DNA from: Streptomyces flavofungini
Lineage (GTDB): Bacteria > Actinomycetota > Actinomycetes > Streptomycetales > Streptomycetaceae
Assembly (NCBI RefSeq): GCF_030388665.1
Contig: NZ_CP128846.1
Span: 7,598,001-7,662,000 of the forward strand
Direction of reading: 5' to 3'
Length of the DNA stretch: 64,000 nt
Part shown: in pieces, positions 55,778 through 61,910 of the stretch
Numbering within the stretch: position 1 is the stretch's first letter
Layout of the letters: the number at the start of each line of letters is the position of its first letter
Program-made: the position numbers and the translations under genes
The notes under the pieces: model-generated
The model's input: only the letters and a program-made list of their open reading frames with translations
What the model was told of the DNA's origin: nothing
Databases searched by the model: none

Positions 55778-56305
55778 ATGCGTGAGGAGACAGAGTTGTC
55801 GACACCCCCGCGTCGACGAGTTAGAGCGGGGGTCTTGTTCCTCAGTGAGAACGAGGACGTTCTCCTGGTCGAGCTGCGGCACCGGAAGGTGCAGACGCTG
55901 CCCGAAAGCGGTGTCCAGACTGGAGAGGGGCCGCAGGACGCGCTTGCCCGCCTGGCGGGCAACTCCCTCGGGCTGTTCATTCGTCCACACCAGATGCTTG
56001 TGCACGACGTTGTGATGGAGCCGGGCCTGGCGGACAGCTACGAGTATGTCTTCTTCGGCGGCATCCTCAACTCCAGCCGGGTACTGATCCACGACAGAAA
56101 TACGCTGAGTGGCTGTCTGTGGGTGCCGCAAGAGGAGTTGGCCGATCGTGCGTCACCTGAGCATCTGGACCGGATTCTCTTGGCGCTGACGGCGCTGAAA
56201 CTGGGGTCGTGCATCACTGTGGTCAACGGGCAGGAGCAGAAGGGCCCCTGCCAGAACTCTGGAGAGTCGATCACAGCCGGACAGGCACCGGATGAGGCGC
56301 CATGA
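55778..56305 (+). CDS. Nudix-fold protein with degenerate Nudix box
   Basis: A 175-aa protein that follows the Nudix fold (RVRAGVLFLSENEDVLLVELRHRKVQTLPESGVQTGEG, then YEYVFFGGIL and GCLWVPQEEL). In the Nudix box the RExxEE core is replaced (ALARLAGNSLGL), so the metal-binding glutamates are lost. A catalytic role is doubtful; ligand sensing or binding is more likely. ATG 55778 has GGAG 9 bases upstream. The stop overlaps the next gene (ATGA). Confidence 0.6.
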   Translation: MREETELSTPPRRRVRAGVLFLSENEDVLLVELRHRKVQTLPESGVQTGEGPQDALARLAGNSLGLFIRPHQMLVHDVVMEPGLADSYEYVFFGGILNSSRVLIHDRNTLSGCLWVPQEELADRASPEHLDRILLALTALKLGSCITVVNGQEQKGPCQNSGESITAGQAPDEAP

Positions 56306-56550
56306 GCAGCACCACGTACGTAGTCCGGCGCAGGCCAGGCACGGTTCTGATCGTCACCCTTAGATGCATGCACCTGCTGTGCAAGTGGAAGCATGCGGGA
56401 ATTCACTACGACGTTGGCGCCTTCGATGAGGCCGTTGCGAGCCATAGCCTTGAGACCGGGCACAACCTGATCCGACGCCGGTATGAGGAAACGGCAGAGA
56501 CGATCCCCGCCCAAGTCCTGGGGAAACGGGGAAAGTTTCCGACTTCCTGA
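56302..56550 (+). CDS. Small Cys/His-containing protein (DUF7848-like)
   Basis: An 82-aa protein with a Cys in LRCMHLLCKW and HSLETGHNLIRRRYEE near the end, a pattern like the small DUF7848-type proteins that accompany Streptomyces regulators. The second CxxC expected for a full zinc ribbon is incomplete. It is the last gene of the 55341 operon, coupled by ATGA to the Nudix-fold gene. Confidence 0.55.
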   Translation: MSSTTYVVRRRPGTVLIVTLRCMHLLCKWKHAGIHYDVGAFDEAVASHSLETGHNLIRRRYEETAETIPAQVLGKRGKFPTS

Positions 56551-56651
56551 ATGAACCCCCCGCTGATCTGATCCGTACGGCGGCAGGTGAGCGGGTGACA
56601 GCCCCGGCTAGTGGGCGGCTCCACTAGCCGGGGACAAATCTCAGCACTTTG

Positions 56652-56735
56652 GCCCTATGTAGCTCACAGGAAGAGCGCTGCCCGACCAACCCACGGAGTT
56701 GGGTAGAGAATCCGGTTCGAAACCGGACGAGGGCA
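56652..56735 (+). tRNA. tRNA-like cloverleaf with enlarged anticodon loop (possible pseudo-tRNA)
   Basis: The acceptor stem pairs GCCCT-(A bulge)-TG with CGAGGGC. U8 and A9 are present. The D arm is GCTC/GAGC with GG in its loop. After G26 the anticodon stem CTGCC/GGTAG closes a 19-base loop (56683-56701) that can form its own CAAC/GTTG stem. The variable loop is AGAA. The T arm is perfect, TCCGG-TTCGAAA-CCGGA. No CCA is encoded after the discriminator A735. The loop is 12 bases too long, so no anticodon can be named. It may be a damaged tRNA, an attachment-site relic or a tRNA mimic. Confidence 0.45.
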
Positions 56736-56736
56736 C

Positions 56737-56940
56737 GTGGCGTACCGAAGACTGAAACTCGATGACGCAGAACTAGCTCGCATGTATGACGAAAATTATA
56801 TGACTCTGCGCGAGATAGAGGCCGAGACAGGTATTAATCGCGAAACAGTCAGGAACCACCTCATCAGTAACGGGGTTGCGCTCCGCGAACGGGGGCCCAG
56901 GTCGCGCGAACAGAGGGCGATTCATGCAGGGCTGGAATAG
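56737..56940 (+). CDS. Helix-turn-helix mini-protein
   Basis: A 67-aa protein. KLDDAELARMYDENYMTLREIEAETGINRETVRNHLISNGVALRERG is a resolvase/sigma-4-like HTH of the kind found in phage proteins and fused to HNH endonucleases. The GTG start lies one base after the predicted tRNA-like discriminator base, so the two may be one transcript. It has no ribosome site apart from the T-arm region itself. DNA binding is likely. The target is unknown. Confidence 0.6.
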   Translation: MAYRRLKLDDAELARMYDENYMTLREIEAETGINRETVRNHLISNGVALRERGPRSREQRAIHAGLE

Positions 56941-57251
56941 CGCCGTTGTGTGGCTGCTGAGCTGGGCTATTGGACCTCAAGAATCCTTACGTGATTGGAG
57001 ACGAACGGACGTCTTCAATGATCCAGATACTTCCTCAGGAAATAGGTGGTCCCGTCCGTGGCTGAGTCCTACGGCTGCTGAGGCCAAAGACCTACTCAAG
57101 GCCGATGCGACGATTCCGCTCCGTCGGATTGAAGATCCCCGCGGTCTGCCTCGTCGACCGCACTTTCCAAGACACCCCTGACCGGACGTCGATGTGACGG
57201 TGGGCGGCCTGCCAGGCCCGTGTTCATCGGAAACCTAAGAAGGAGATCTCT
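56941..57251. other. Stretch without a convincing gene
   Basis: About 310 bases between the HTH gene and the 26-aa peptide. An open frame (56876-57181) runs through it but overlaps the HTH gene, has no ribosome site and is of unnatural composition. I see no structured element. Confidence 0.4.
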
Positions 57252-57332
57252 ATGAAGTGTCCATGCGGTGGTCAAATCCAGGGCCTTAGTTGCATGTCGT
57301 GCGGGGCTCCCAAGCCTCCGATCTTCCTCTGA
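57252..57332 (+). CDS. 26-aa Cys-rich peptide (mini zinc ribbon)
   Basis: ATG 57252 with a strong AAGGAG site 8 bases before it. The peptide has four Cys as CPC near the start and CMSC ten residues later (MKCPCGGQIQ, GLSCMSCGAPKPP), enough to bind one zinc in a ribbon knuckle. It is too short for usual gene callers. Two strong hairpins follow. The function is unknown. Confidence 0.55.
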   Translation: MKCPCGGQIQGLSCMSCGAPKPPIFL

Positions 57333-57395
57333 CCCCAGACCCGCCCAGCCTGGGGGACCGCTAGGCCTGCCAGCGGTAGCAACGGCTGGGCTTCC

Positions 57396-57475
57396 TGCTC
57401 GCTCCGCCCCGGGGACGATCGGAGCGAGCACGGCCCCGGCTGGCGAGTGAGGCCCCGCTCTCCGGCCGGGGCCTC
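57396..57475 (+). terminator. Tandem hairpin terminators
   Basis: An 11-bp perfect stem (TGCTCGCTCCG and complement, 57396-57430) is followed by a 9-bp stem (GAGGCCCCG and complement, 57449-57475). They would isolate the genes on either side. From 57333 to 57613 there is otherwise only a possible promoter, TAGACT (57577-57582), with TTGACA (57562-57567) too close to be its -35. Confidence 0.65.
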
Positions 57476-57613
57476 AAAGGCCTCTGACCGGCCGCTGATG
57501 TGCCGACGGCAGGAGGACAGACCGAGCACCCCCTAGGGCGGCCCCACAGGCAGAGATGATCTTGACACACTCCTCCTAGACTGAGCGGGCCGCCACGAGA
57601 GGAATGATCAGAG

Positions 57614-58018
57614 ATGCGCCCCACCGAGTTCTGCGAAATCGCCGCTGACCTCCTGAAGAACAGCCCTGACGTGCAAGGTGTGCAGACATTGACAGAGGTT
57701 GGGGACACCAAGCACCCGTACGGTTTGGCGATCACTGTGGCCGGGCGCGAGCAGCGGTGGCAGTTCATCGGACAACTTGCCGACGGCGCTAAGCATGACA
57801 TCCCCACTCCAGCAGTTCTGGCACAGCCCGCGCCGTTCAAGACCTCTCCGGTTGAAGGGGCACCGGACGCATGGTTGGCGGGCGTCATTGGCGCCGCTGA
57901 GTCGCCCGAACTTAAGAGCATCGAAGTTTGGTCGATCCGTGAGGGTGCCCACCCGGATCAAGTGGGGTGCACCCTTCGTTGGCACAACGGCGAGCAGACG
58001 TACCTACGCAAGATCTGA
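57614..58018 (+). CDS. Hypothetical protein of phage/mobile-element type
   Basis: A 134-aa protein, N-terminal MRPTEFCEIAADLLKNSPDVQGVQTL and C-terminal LRWHNGEQTYLRKI, likely one alpha/beta domain. GAGAGGAA precedes ATG 57614. I recognise no family. Composition and setting fit the mobile element. It is the first of three rightward genes separated by terminators. Confidence 0.65.
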   Translation: MRPTEFCEIAADLLKNSPDVQGVQTLTEVGDTKHPYGLAITVAGREQRWQFIGQLADGAKHDIPTPAVLAQPAPFKTSPVEGAPDAWLAGVIGAAESPELKSIEVWSIREGAHPDQVGCTLRWHNGEQTYLRKI

Positions 58019-58096
58019 TCTCCCGTCGCCTGCATGACACGCGACGGGTGCACCACACCAATCAGCACCATCCCGCTGGACAAGGGAGAACTGATC

Positions 58097-58273
58097 ATGT
58101 GTGACTACAGACGAGGGCAGCGCTTTGACCCCGGTTTGTGCGCTGAATCTGGTTGTGCCATTTGCGGCGCCATCGTAAGCGTCGATCCTGGAATGCCCTG
58201 CCCTCCGCATCAGCCAGCGACCGGCGGTCGAGGCATGTGCCCCGGCGCAGGGCAGAACACCCTGCCTATATAG
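58097..58273 (+). CDS. Small Cys-rich protein
   Basis: A 58-aa protein with Cys at CDYR, LCAESGCAICG and PCPPH, spaced like a zinc-binding knuckle, and a Gly-rich end. AGGGAG lies 8 bases before ATG 58097. The frame is open 63 bases upstream, without a ribosome site. A perfect palindromic terminator follows 17 bases later. No family recognised. Confidence 0.6.
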   Translation: MCDYRRGQRFDPGLCAESGCAICGAIVSVDPGMPCPPHQPATGGRGMCPGAGQNTLPI

Positions 58274-58290
58274 ACGAGCGGTGTCAGAGC

Positions 58291-58322
58291 AACGCCCCGC
58301 CTGTAGCTACAGGCGGGGCGTT
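58291..58322 (+). terminator. Perfect 16-bp palindrome terminator
   Basis: AACGCCCCGCCTGTAG is followed directly by its complement, ending in GTT. The stem is complete without a separate loop, so the innermost bases must open. Confidence 0.8.
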
Positions 58323-58607
58323 CGTGCTCCTAGGGCACGGTTGCCGCCTCCTCCGCGCCGTCCAGTGCTCCCAGGACACCCGTCGGCCTCCGCGGCCTGG
58401 CCGTCGTCGAGCTGCTGCCTGCCGGGTCATGTAGACCACCTCCAGGCCCTGATGCTCGACCTGGAACAGCACTGCTGTGGATCTTGGTGGATAACTCGAC
58501 GGTTGTGGACAACTCCGTCACCCTCCAGAGGGACGCAAAGAGAAGTGTCAGACGGGCATGGCAAGCTGAGCCCAACTCAGCCCGCACTGACCAGGAGTAG
58601 CCACAAC
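58323..58607. other. Gene-free stretch with DnaA-box cluster and possible gene remnant
   Basis: No intact gene. The reverse strand near 58330-58460 reads as a plausible high-GC protein end (GVLGALDGAEEAATVP) but has no start, so it may be a decayed fragment. The right half holds the DnaA-like sites listed separately. Confidence 0.4.
58476..58512 (+). promoter_or_regulatory. Cluster of three DnaA-box-like sites
   Basis: TGTGGATCT (58476), GGTGGATAA (58486) and TGTGGACAA (58504), same orientation. The last is an exact match to the Streptomyces DnaA box (TTGTCCACA on the other strand); the others differ at one or two positions. Spacings are 10 and 18 bases. Confidence 0.4.
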
Positions 58608-59036
58608 ATGTCTCCGTCACATCGCCCCCCAGCACCGCGGCCCTGCGAGACCTGCCCCTACCGCCGTGACGTGCCTTCAGGAATATGGTCTGAGGCCGAT
58701 TACGAGAAGCTGCGGAAGTACGATGCCGAGACCCCAAATCAACCCGAGAAACTATTCCAGTGCCACCAGGCCGACGCTGATAGTGCTGCCCGACGGATCT
58801 GTGCTGGGTGGGCCGGATGCCACGGGCCTCACCTGCTAGCGCTGAGAATGGCCATGATTAAGGGCTACATCGATGAGGCCACTTTCAGGGCTTCTATCAA
58901 CTACGAGTCCCCGGCGCCTCTCTTCTCATCGGGTAATGAGGCAGCAGATCACGGCCAATCAGATATCGATGCCCCCACCGTCGAGGCCCACCGCCTCATT
59001 GAGAAGATCACCCGGACTCGCGCAGACCTTGTCTAG
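58608..59036 (+). CDS. DUF6283 family protein
   Basis: A 142-aa protein. PRPCETCPYRRDVPSGIWSEADYEKLRKYD at the start, CHQ in the middle, and CAGWAGCHG with LLALRMAMIKG match the DUF6283 pattern known from actinophages and actinobacterial islands. The four Cys and two His probably bind metal. The function is unknown. AGGAG precedes ATG 58608 by 11 bases. It supports a phage-related origin of the region. Confidence 0.72.
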   Translation: MSPSHRPPAPRPCETCPYRRDVPSGIWSEADYEKLRKYDAETPNQPEKLFQCHQADADSAARRICAGWAGCHGPHLLALRMAMIKGYIDEATFRASINYESPAPLFSSGNEAADHGQSDIDAPTVEAHRLIEKITRTRADLV

Positions 59037-59142
59037 CGGCACTATGGGCAGTATCTGACTCTTCCACTCAATCAACATCCCCCACCTTCAGGGGTGGGGT
59101 TGGACCAGAACTGTCTTCCCCACCCTGCGGGTGAGGTTGCTT

Positions 59143-59177
59143 TTGACGTCATCGGCAGGGGTATATAACCCCTGCCG
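59143..59177 (+). promoter_or_regulatory. Promoter-like sequence under a perfect palindrome
   Basis: TTGACG (59143-59148) and TATAAC (59164-59169) are 15 bases apart. A perfect 10-bp palindrome (CGGCAGGGGT / ACCCCTGCCG, 59153-59177) with ATATA at its centre covers the -10. It could be a repressor operator. Alternatively it is a terminator for the DUF6283 gene. Confidence 0.4.
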
Positions 59178-59240
59178 TCATTAATAATGTACCTGTCCTA
59201 TCGCTGACACCGGGGCACTGCTGTGACGCAGTCCACAGTG

Positions 59241-59558
59241 ATGATGATTCCTCACTTCGCTTGAGGCCCCGAACCCGCGCCCATAGCTCTGTGGCTACCT
59301 TCCCTGAGCCCATCAGAGGCTCTGTGCGCCCTTCTGGCGCCCTCCAACGGCCCCACTCAAGGGTTTCTAGGCCCGACCTCTCCCATGGCTTCCTGGAGGC
59401 CTTCTGTGGCCTCGAAATAATGAAACCCGTACACGGTCGAAGAACAGCGCCCCTGCGGTCCTCGCATAGAAATCATCATTGCATTACCCCCACGGGTAGA
59501 TGAGTGAGATGAATCATTATCGAGCTTGTGCGTAAGTGAATGATGATTCCTCACTTCG
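59241..59558. repeat. 19-base direct repeat, two copies
   Basis: ATGATGATTCCTCACTTCG occurs at 59241-59259 and 59540-59558. A partial inverted copy (AATGATGATT on the other strand) lies near 59471. Only these sites repeat; the DNA between does not. Confidence 0.75.
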
Positions 59559-59655
59559 ACGTGTCGAGCGTGAATCCGTCCGCCGAATTCGCAAGCCTCC
59601 GACTGTCCGTATCAGGTAGATATCCACCCATCTAAATGTCACGAACACATAACGA

Positions 59656-59799
59656 GTTGTGATGCTGCAAGGCTGTTCCTCTGTCCTGATATGTGTCGGT
59701 TCATGGGTGCGGGAGTGTCGCTGACCTCCCCTTATGTCTTTACGTGAGGCGCGTGGACTGTAGGGCGTCTGGGGAATCGGGGGTTGTGATGCTGCAAGG
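59656..59799. repeat. 17-base direct repeat, two copies
   Basis: GTTGTGATGCTGCAAGG occurs at 59656-59672 and 59783-59799, 127 bases apart. The flanks are unrelated. Confidence 0.75.
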
Positions 59800-59921
59800 G
59801 ATCTGTGCTTAATCGAGTTGTTCAACCGCCCCGCACCACGAGGGGGCGGGAGAACGTACCGGCTCCGGTGAACCGAACCCCCGAACGCAAAGCGCGGGGG
59901 GAGGGGTGACGGATGGCTGGC

Positions 59922-59940
59922 TGTCCTTTGAGAACTCCAT
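59922..59940 (+). promoter_or_regulatory. rRNA-leader-like boxA antitermination motif
   Basis: TGTCCTTTGAGAACTCCAT resembles the TGTTCTTTGAGAACTCAA segment of actinobacterial rRNA leaders, where Nus factors assemble. A stem (CCGCCCC/GGGGCGG) lies about 75 bases upstream, as boxB precedes boxA in rRNA leaders. Confidence 0.35.
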
Positions 59941-60036
59941 AGAGATGCCCAACATTGATTGATCATCAAGCGCGGGTCGCATCACGCACGGGTGCTGAGT
60001 GGCTAGGTCCACACAGGCTCGATGCCCGCAACACAT

Positions 60037-60295
60037 TCCCTACTCAGGGGCACACGGTGGCGGACCCGGAAACGGGCGTCTCCCAGTGGCGGGACTAAGC
60101 GCCACACCTACACAGGCAGCGGTCATCTGCTCCCACCGTCGGGACTATGCGACGGGGTCTGTACGTGCTTCTGAGGCTCGAACGGGGCCGGTGGCAACTA
60201 CCGGCGCCAATAAACGTTGCGCCTACTCCAGTCGGGCGCCTAAGGGCAGAGCTGGGCGGCACCCAACTTGTGGTGCTCGCTGTTCACGTAGTCCC
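60037..60295 (+). ncRNA. Candidate structured RNA: array of hairpins with ACT-bearing loops
   Basis: Hairpins start near 60037, 60086, 60136 and 60187, spaced 49-51 bases. Two have 6-bp stems of different sequence (GTGGCG/CGCCAC and CCGTCG/CGACGG) yet nearly the same 8-base loop, GGACTAAG and GGACTATG, each preceded by TCCCA. The first (CCCT-ACTC-AGGG) and fourth (GCCGGT-GGCAACT-ACCGGC) also show ACT in the loop. TAGTCCC at 60289-60295 is the exact complement of GGGACTA. No protein is encoded. Confidence 0.45.
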
Positions 60296-60413
60296 GGAAA
60301 CGGGGAGCGCGTGACCCCTCACACCAGCATCGGGGATGTACCGGTGCACTGCATGACTGAGATTGCCTACGGCTCACTCGCCTAGGAATGCGGCAAGACG
60401 TGCTGCGGCACGG

Positions 60414-60488
60414 TGACTGACACTCGCCATGCCGTCTGAGTGCGTCTCTAAGCGCCGAACGCGAGTGGACCGGGGGGAGTGTCGGTCA
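60414..60488. promoter_or_regulatory. Nested inverted repeats before the small-gene operon
   Basis: TGACTGACACT (60414-60424) faces AGTGTCGGTCA (60478-60488), 10 of 11 pairs. Inside, CACTCGC (60421-60427) faces GCGAGTG (60461-60467). TATAGG (60496-60501) is a possible -10 just after them. Confidence 0.45.
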
Positions 60489-60518
60489 GGCACTTTATAG
60501 GGCACGGGAGGGCATGGA

Positions 60519-60764
60519 ATGAACGTCGCACCGAAGATCAACCGTCAGACCCTGCGGGCAATGCTCCAAGGGAAGCAAGCCAACGAAAGTGTTGGCCTTT
60601 CGTATGCCGACAGGGCAGGAAACATGCACTACGGGATCATGCTTAGTCTCGGTTCAAAAGTGAGTGCCATAACGGACGGGTGCCTAGTTGAGGACATTCC
60701 TCTAGGCCACATTCATGAGGCTTTAGTGATCCCTGCTGTTCCTCAGCCGAATAGACGTAGGTGA
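60519..60764 (+). CDS. Hypothetical small protein, first gene of a phage-like operon
   Basis: An 81-aa protein (MNVAPKINRQTLRAMLQGKQ, a central strand pair around NMHYGIMLSLGSKVSAI, ending in Arg residues). Not recognised. AGGG lies upstream of ATG 60519. Behind it, 60765-60853 holds two hairpins (GCGCATG/CATGCGC and GGCGA/TCGCC). Confidence 0.6.
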   Translation: MNVAPKINRQTLRAMLQGKQANESVGLSYADRAGNMHYGIMLSLGSKVSAITDGCLVEDIPLGHIHEALVIPAVPQPNRRR

Positions 60765-60853
60765 GGGGTCGCTGTCCAGTGGTGCGCATGCTCCTGCATG
60801 CGCTCTCGCTGAATGGCGACCGTTCGCCAGATGGCTACTAGAGGGGAAACCCG

Positions 60854-60919
60854 TTGAAGCCGTTCATAGCGCTTTTCGTTGTTTCGCTGGCCGTAGCGGC
60901 ATACATCATCACTCGATAG
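60854..60919 (+). CDS. 21-aa membrane peptide
   Basis: TTG 60854 follows GAGGGG with 8 bases between. The peptide is almost only one membrane helix (MKPFIALFVVSLAVAAYIIT). It fits exactly between two genes of the operon. Its small size makes it uncertain. Confidence 0.4.
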   Translation: MKPFIALFVVSLAVAAYIITR

Positions 60920-60932
60920 TGGGGGGACTGTT

Positions 60933-61238
60933 GTGGCTGTATCTACACACGTTGACTCGTTTGACGGACTTACTTACCTGCGCACGCAGCATGGTGATTC
61001 GGCGGTAGAGATTGCAAACGCGTTGCGCCCATACTTGGGCCGCCTGATGCGAATGGACTTGCCGAATCTCTACGGGCATTACCACGCGTATTGGGGCTAC
61101 CTCCGTTCTGTAGAGGGGAGCGACGTAACCGTGTTTGTGCCGCAGCATGACCACACGGCGACGCTTTCAGCGTTCGATGTGTTCGGGACTCATTGCACGG
61201 TCATCAAGCCTGAGTCGGTCGGACAGGGGGCACAGTAA
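60933..61238 (+). CDS. Hypothetical phage-like protein
   Basis: A 101-aa protein with HVDSFDGLTYLRTQHGDSAVEIANAL and a core YHAYWGYLRSVEGSDVTVFVPQ that suggests a small beta domain. GTG 60933 follows a GGGGGGA site. The stop overlaps the next start (TAATG). Not recognised. Confidence 0.6.
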   Translation: MAVSTHVDSFDGLTYLRTQHGDSAVEIANALRPYLGRLMRMDLPNLYGHYHAYWGYLRSVEGSDVTVFVPQHDHTATLSAFDVFGTHCTVIKPESVGQGAQ

Positions 61239-61495
61239 TGGCCGAGTGCTACTTCTATTACGAGCCTGCGGACTACACCGCTTGCGCAGAGCACATGGCC
61301 AAGGCCCTTGAAGGTTGGTTCCCTGAGACTGCCGAATCGGTGCAGCCATGGGATTACCACTATCGCGGGCACGACATTGACGCGCTTGTGGAAGCGATCC
61401 GCAACGCGCATCCGGATGACTTCCTGCCCCACCATTTCAAGCCGTTAGGGGCGCGTATGGGTCCGGTTGAGAACATCTGTGCATCACTGCACTGA
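61238..61495 (+). CDS. Hypothetical phage-like protein
   Basis: An 85-aa protein rich in Tyr, His and Asp (MAECYFYYEPADYTACAEHM, DYHYRGHDIDALVEAIRNAHPDDF). It starts within the preceding stop. The next gene begins inside it. Function unknown. Confidence 0.6.
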   Translation: MAECYFYYEPADYTACAEHMAKALEGWFPETAESVQPWDYHYRGHDIDALVEAIRNAHPDDFLPHHFKPLGARMGPVENICASLH

Positions 61496-61910
61496 GCTCG
61501 TCATCTACCACCCCCGCCAAGGGGTGGAGGTAATAGCGCGGGTGATTGGGTACGGGCACGATTTCTTGGGCCCGTACCTCCGATTGCGAAATCAAGAGAT
61601 GGGGCACCCCCAGCATGAATACGGGGCAGTGCTGCATGTCTCGACCGGGGCAGACATTAGGGATGGGGGGAAGGCTGTGCAGGATCGCATAGCGCGTTGG
61701 GAAACGCCGAACGGTAGCCATTGGGTTGAACTGCGCACTGGCAGTCAAGTGGGTGTCTACTACTACGACAGCAGAAACGGTTGCGGAAGCCTGGGTGAGC
61801 TGAGTAGCGACGACGATGCGATTGCGGCTATCGAACGGATGATTCCCGGTCGGTATTTCCAGTCCGGCAAGACACCCGTCAAGCGCGTTCGGATGGAAGG
61901 GGGTAAGTAA
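61467..61910 (+). CDS. Hypothetical phage-like protein
   Basis: A 147-aa protein. ELVIYHPRQGVEVIARVIGYGHDFLGPYLRLRN and HWVELRTGSQVGVYYYDS suggest a beta-rich fold. A helix near the end carries DDDAIAAIERMIPG. The start is uncertain: TTG 61467 overlaps the previous gene by 29 bases, GTG 61479 by 17. The stop overlaps the next ATG. Not recognised. Confidence 0.6.
   Translation: MRTSVHHCTELVIYHPRQGVEVIARVIGYGHDFLGPYLRLRNQEMGHPQHEYGAVLHVSTGADIRDGGKAVQDRIARWETPNGSHWVELRTGSQVGVYYYDSRNGCGSLGELSSDDDAIAAIERMIPGRYFQSGKTPVKRVRMEGGK

Larger units (their letters stand above)
59037..60518. other. 1.5-kb non-coding structured region
   Basis: No reading frame here has a plausible protein. The stretch holds two similar CCCCACC hairpins (59080-59137), a palindrome at a promoter, two families of direct repeats, a boxA-like motif and an array of hairpins, all listed separately. 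It ends at the first gene of the rightward small-gene operon, so it is probably that operon's control region, an RNA gene, or both. Confidence 0.6.

Noticed and set aside
56876..57181. 101-codon frame after the HTH gene
   Set aside because: It overlaps the HTH gene by 65 bases and has no ribosome site or credible domain.
57562..57582. Consensus promoter TTGACA with TAGACT
   Set aside because: Only 9 bases separate the two, so they cannot serve one sigma factor together. TAGACT alone may still be a -10.
58284..58472. Short minus-strand frame and neighbouring protein-like remnant
   Set aside because: No start or ribosome site and Arg-biased sequence. At most a decayed fragment.
59080..59137. 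Two CCCCACC hairpins as ends of an IS200/IS605 element
   Set aside because: They resemble such ends, but no transposase or TnpB gene lies beside them and no second end was seen.
59980..60035. Second tRNA-like fold (GCGGG...CCCGC acceptor-like ends)
   Set aside because: No proper T arm or anticodon stem can be drawn.
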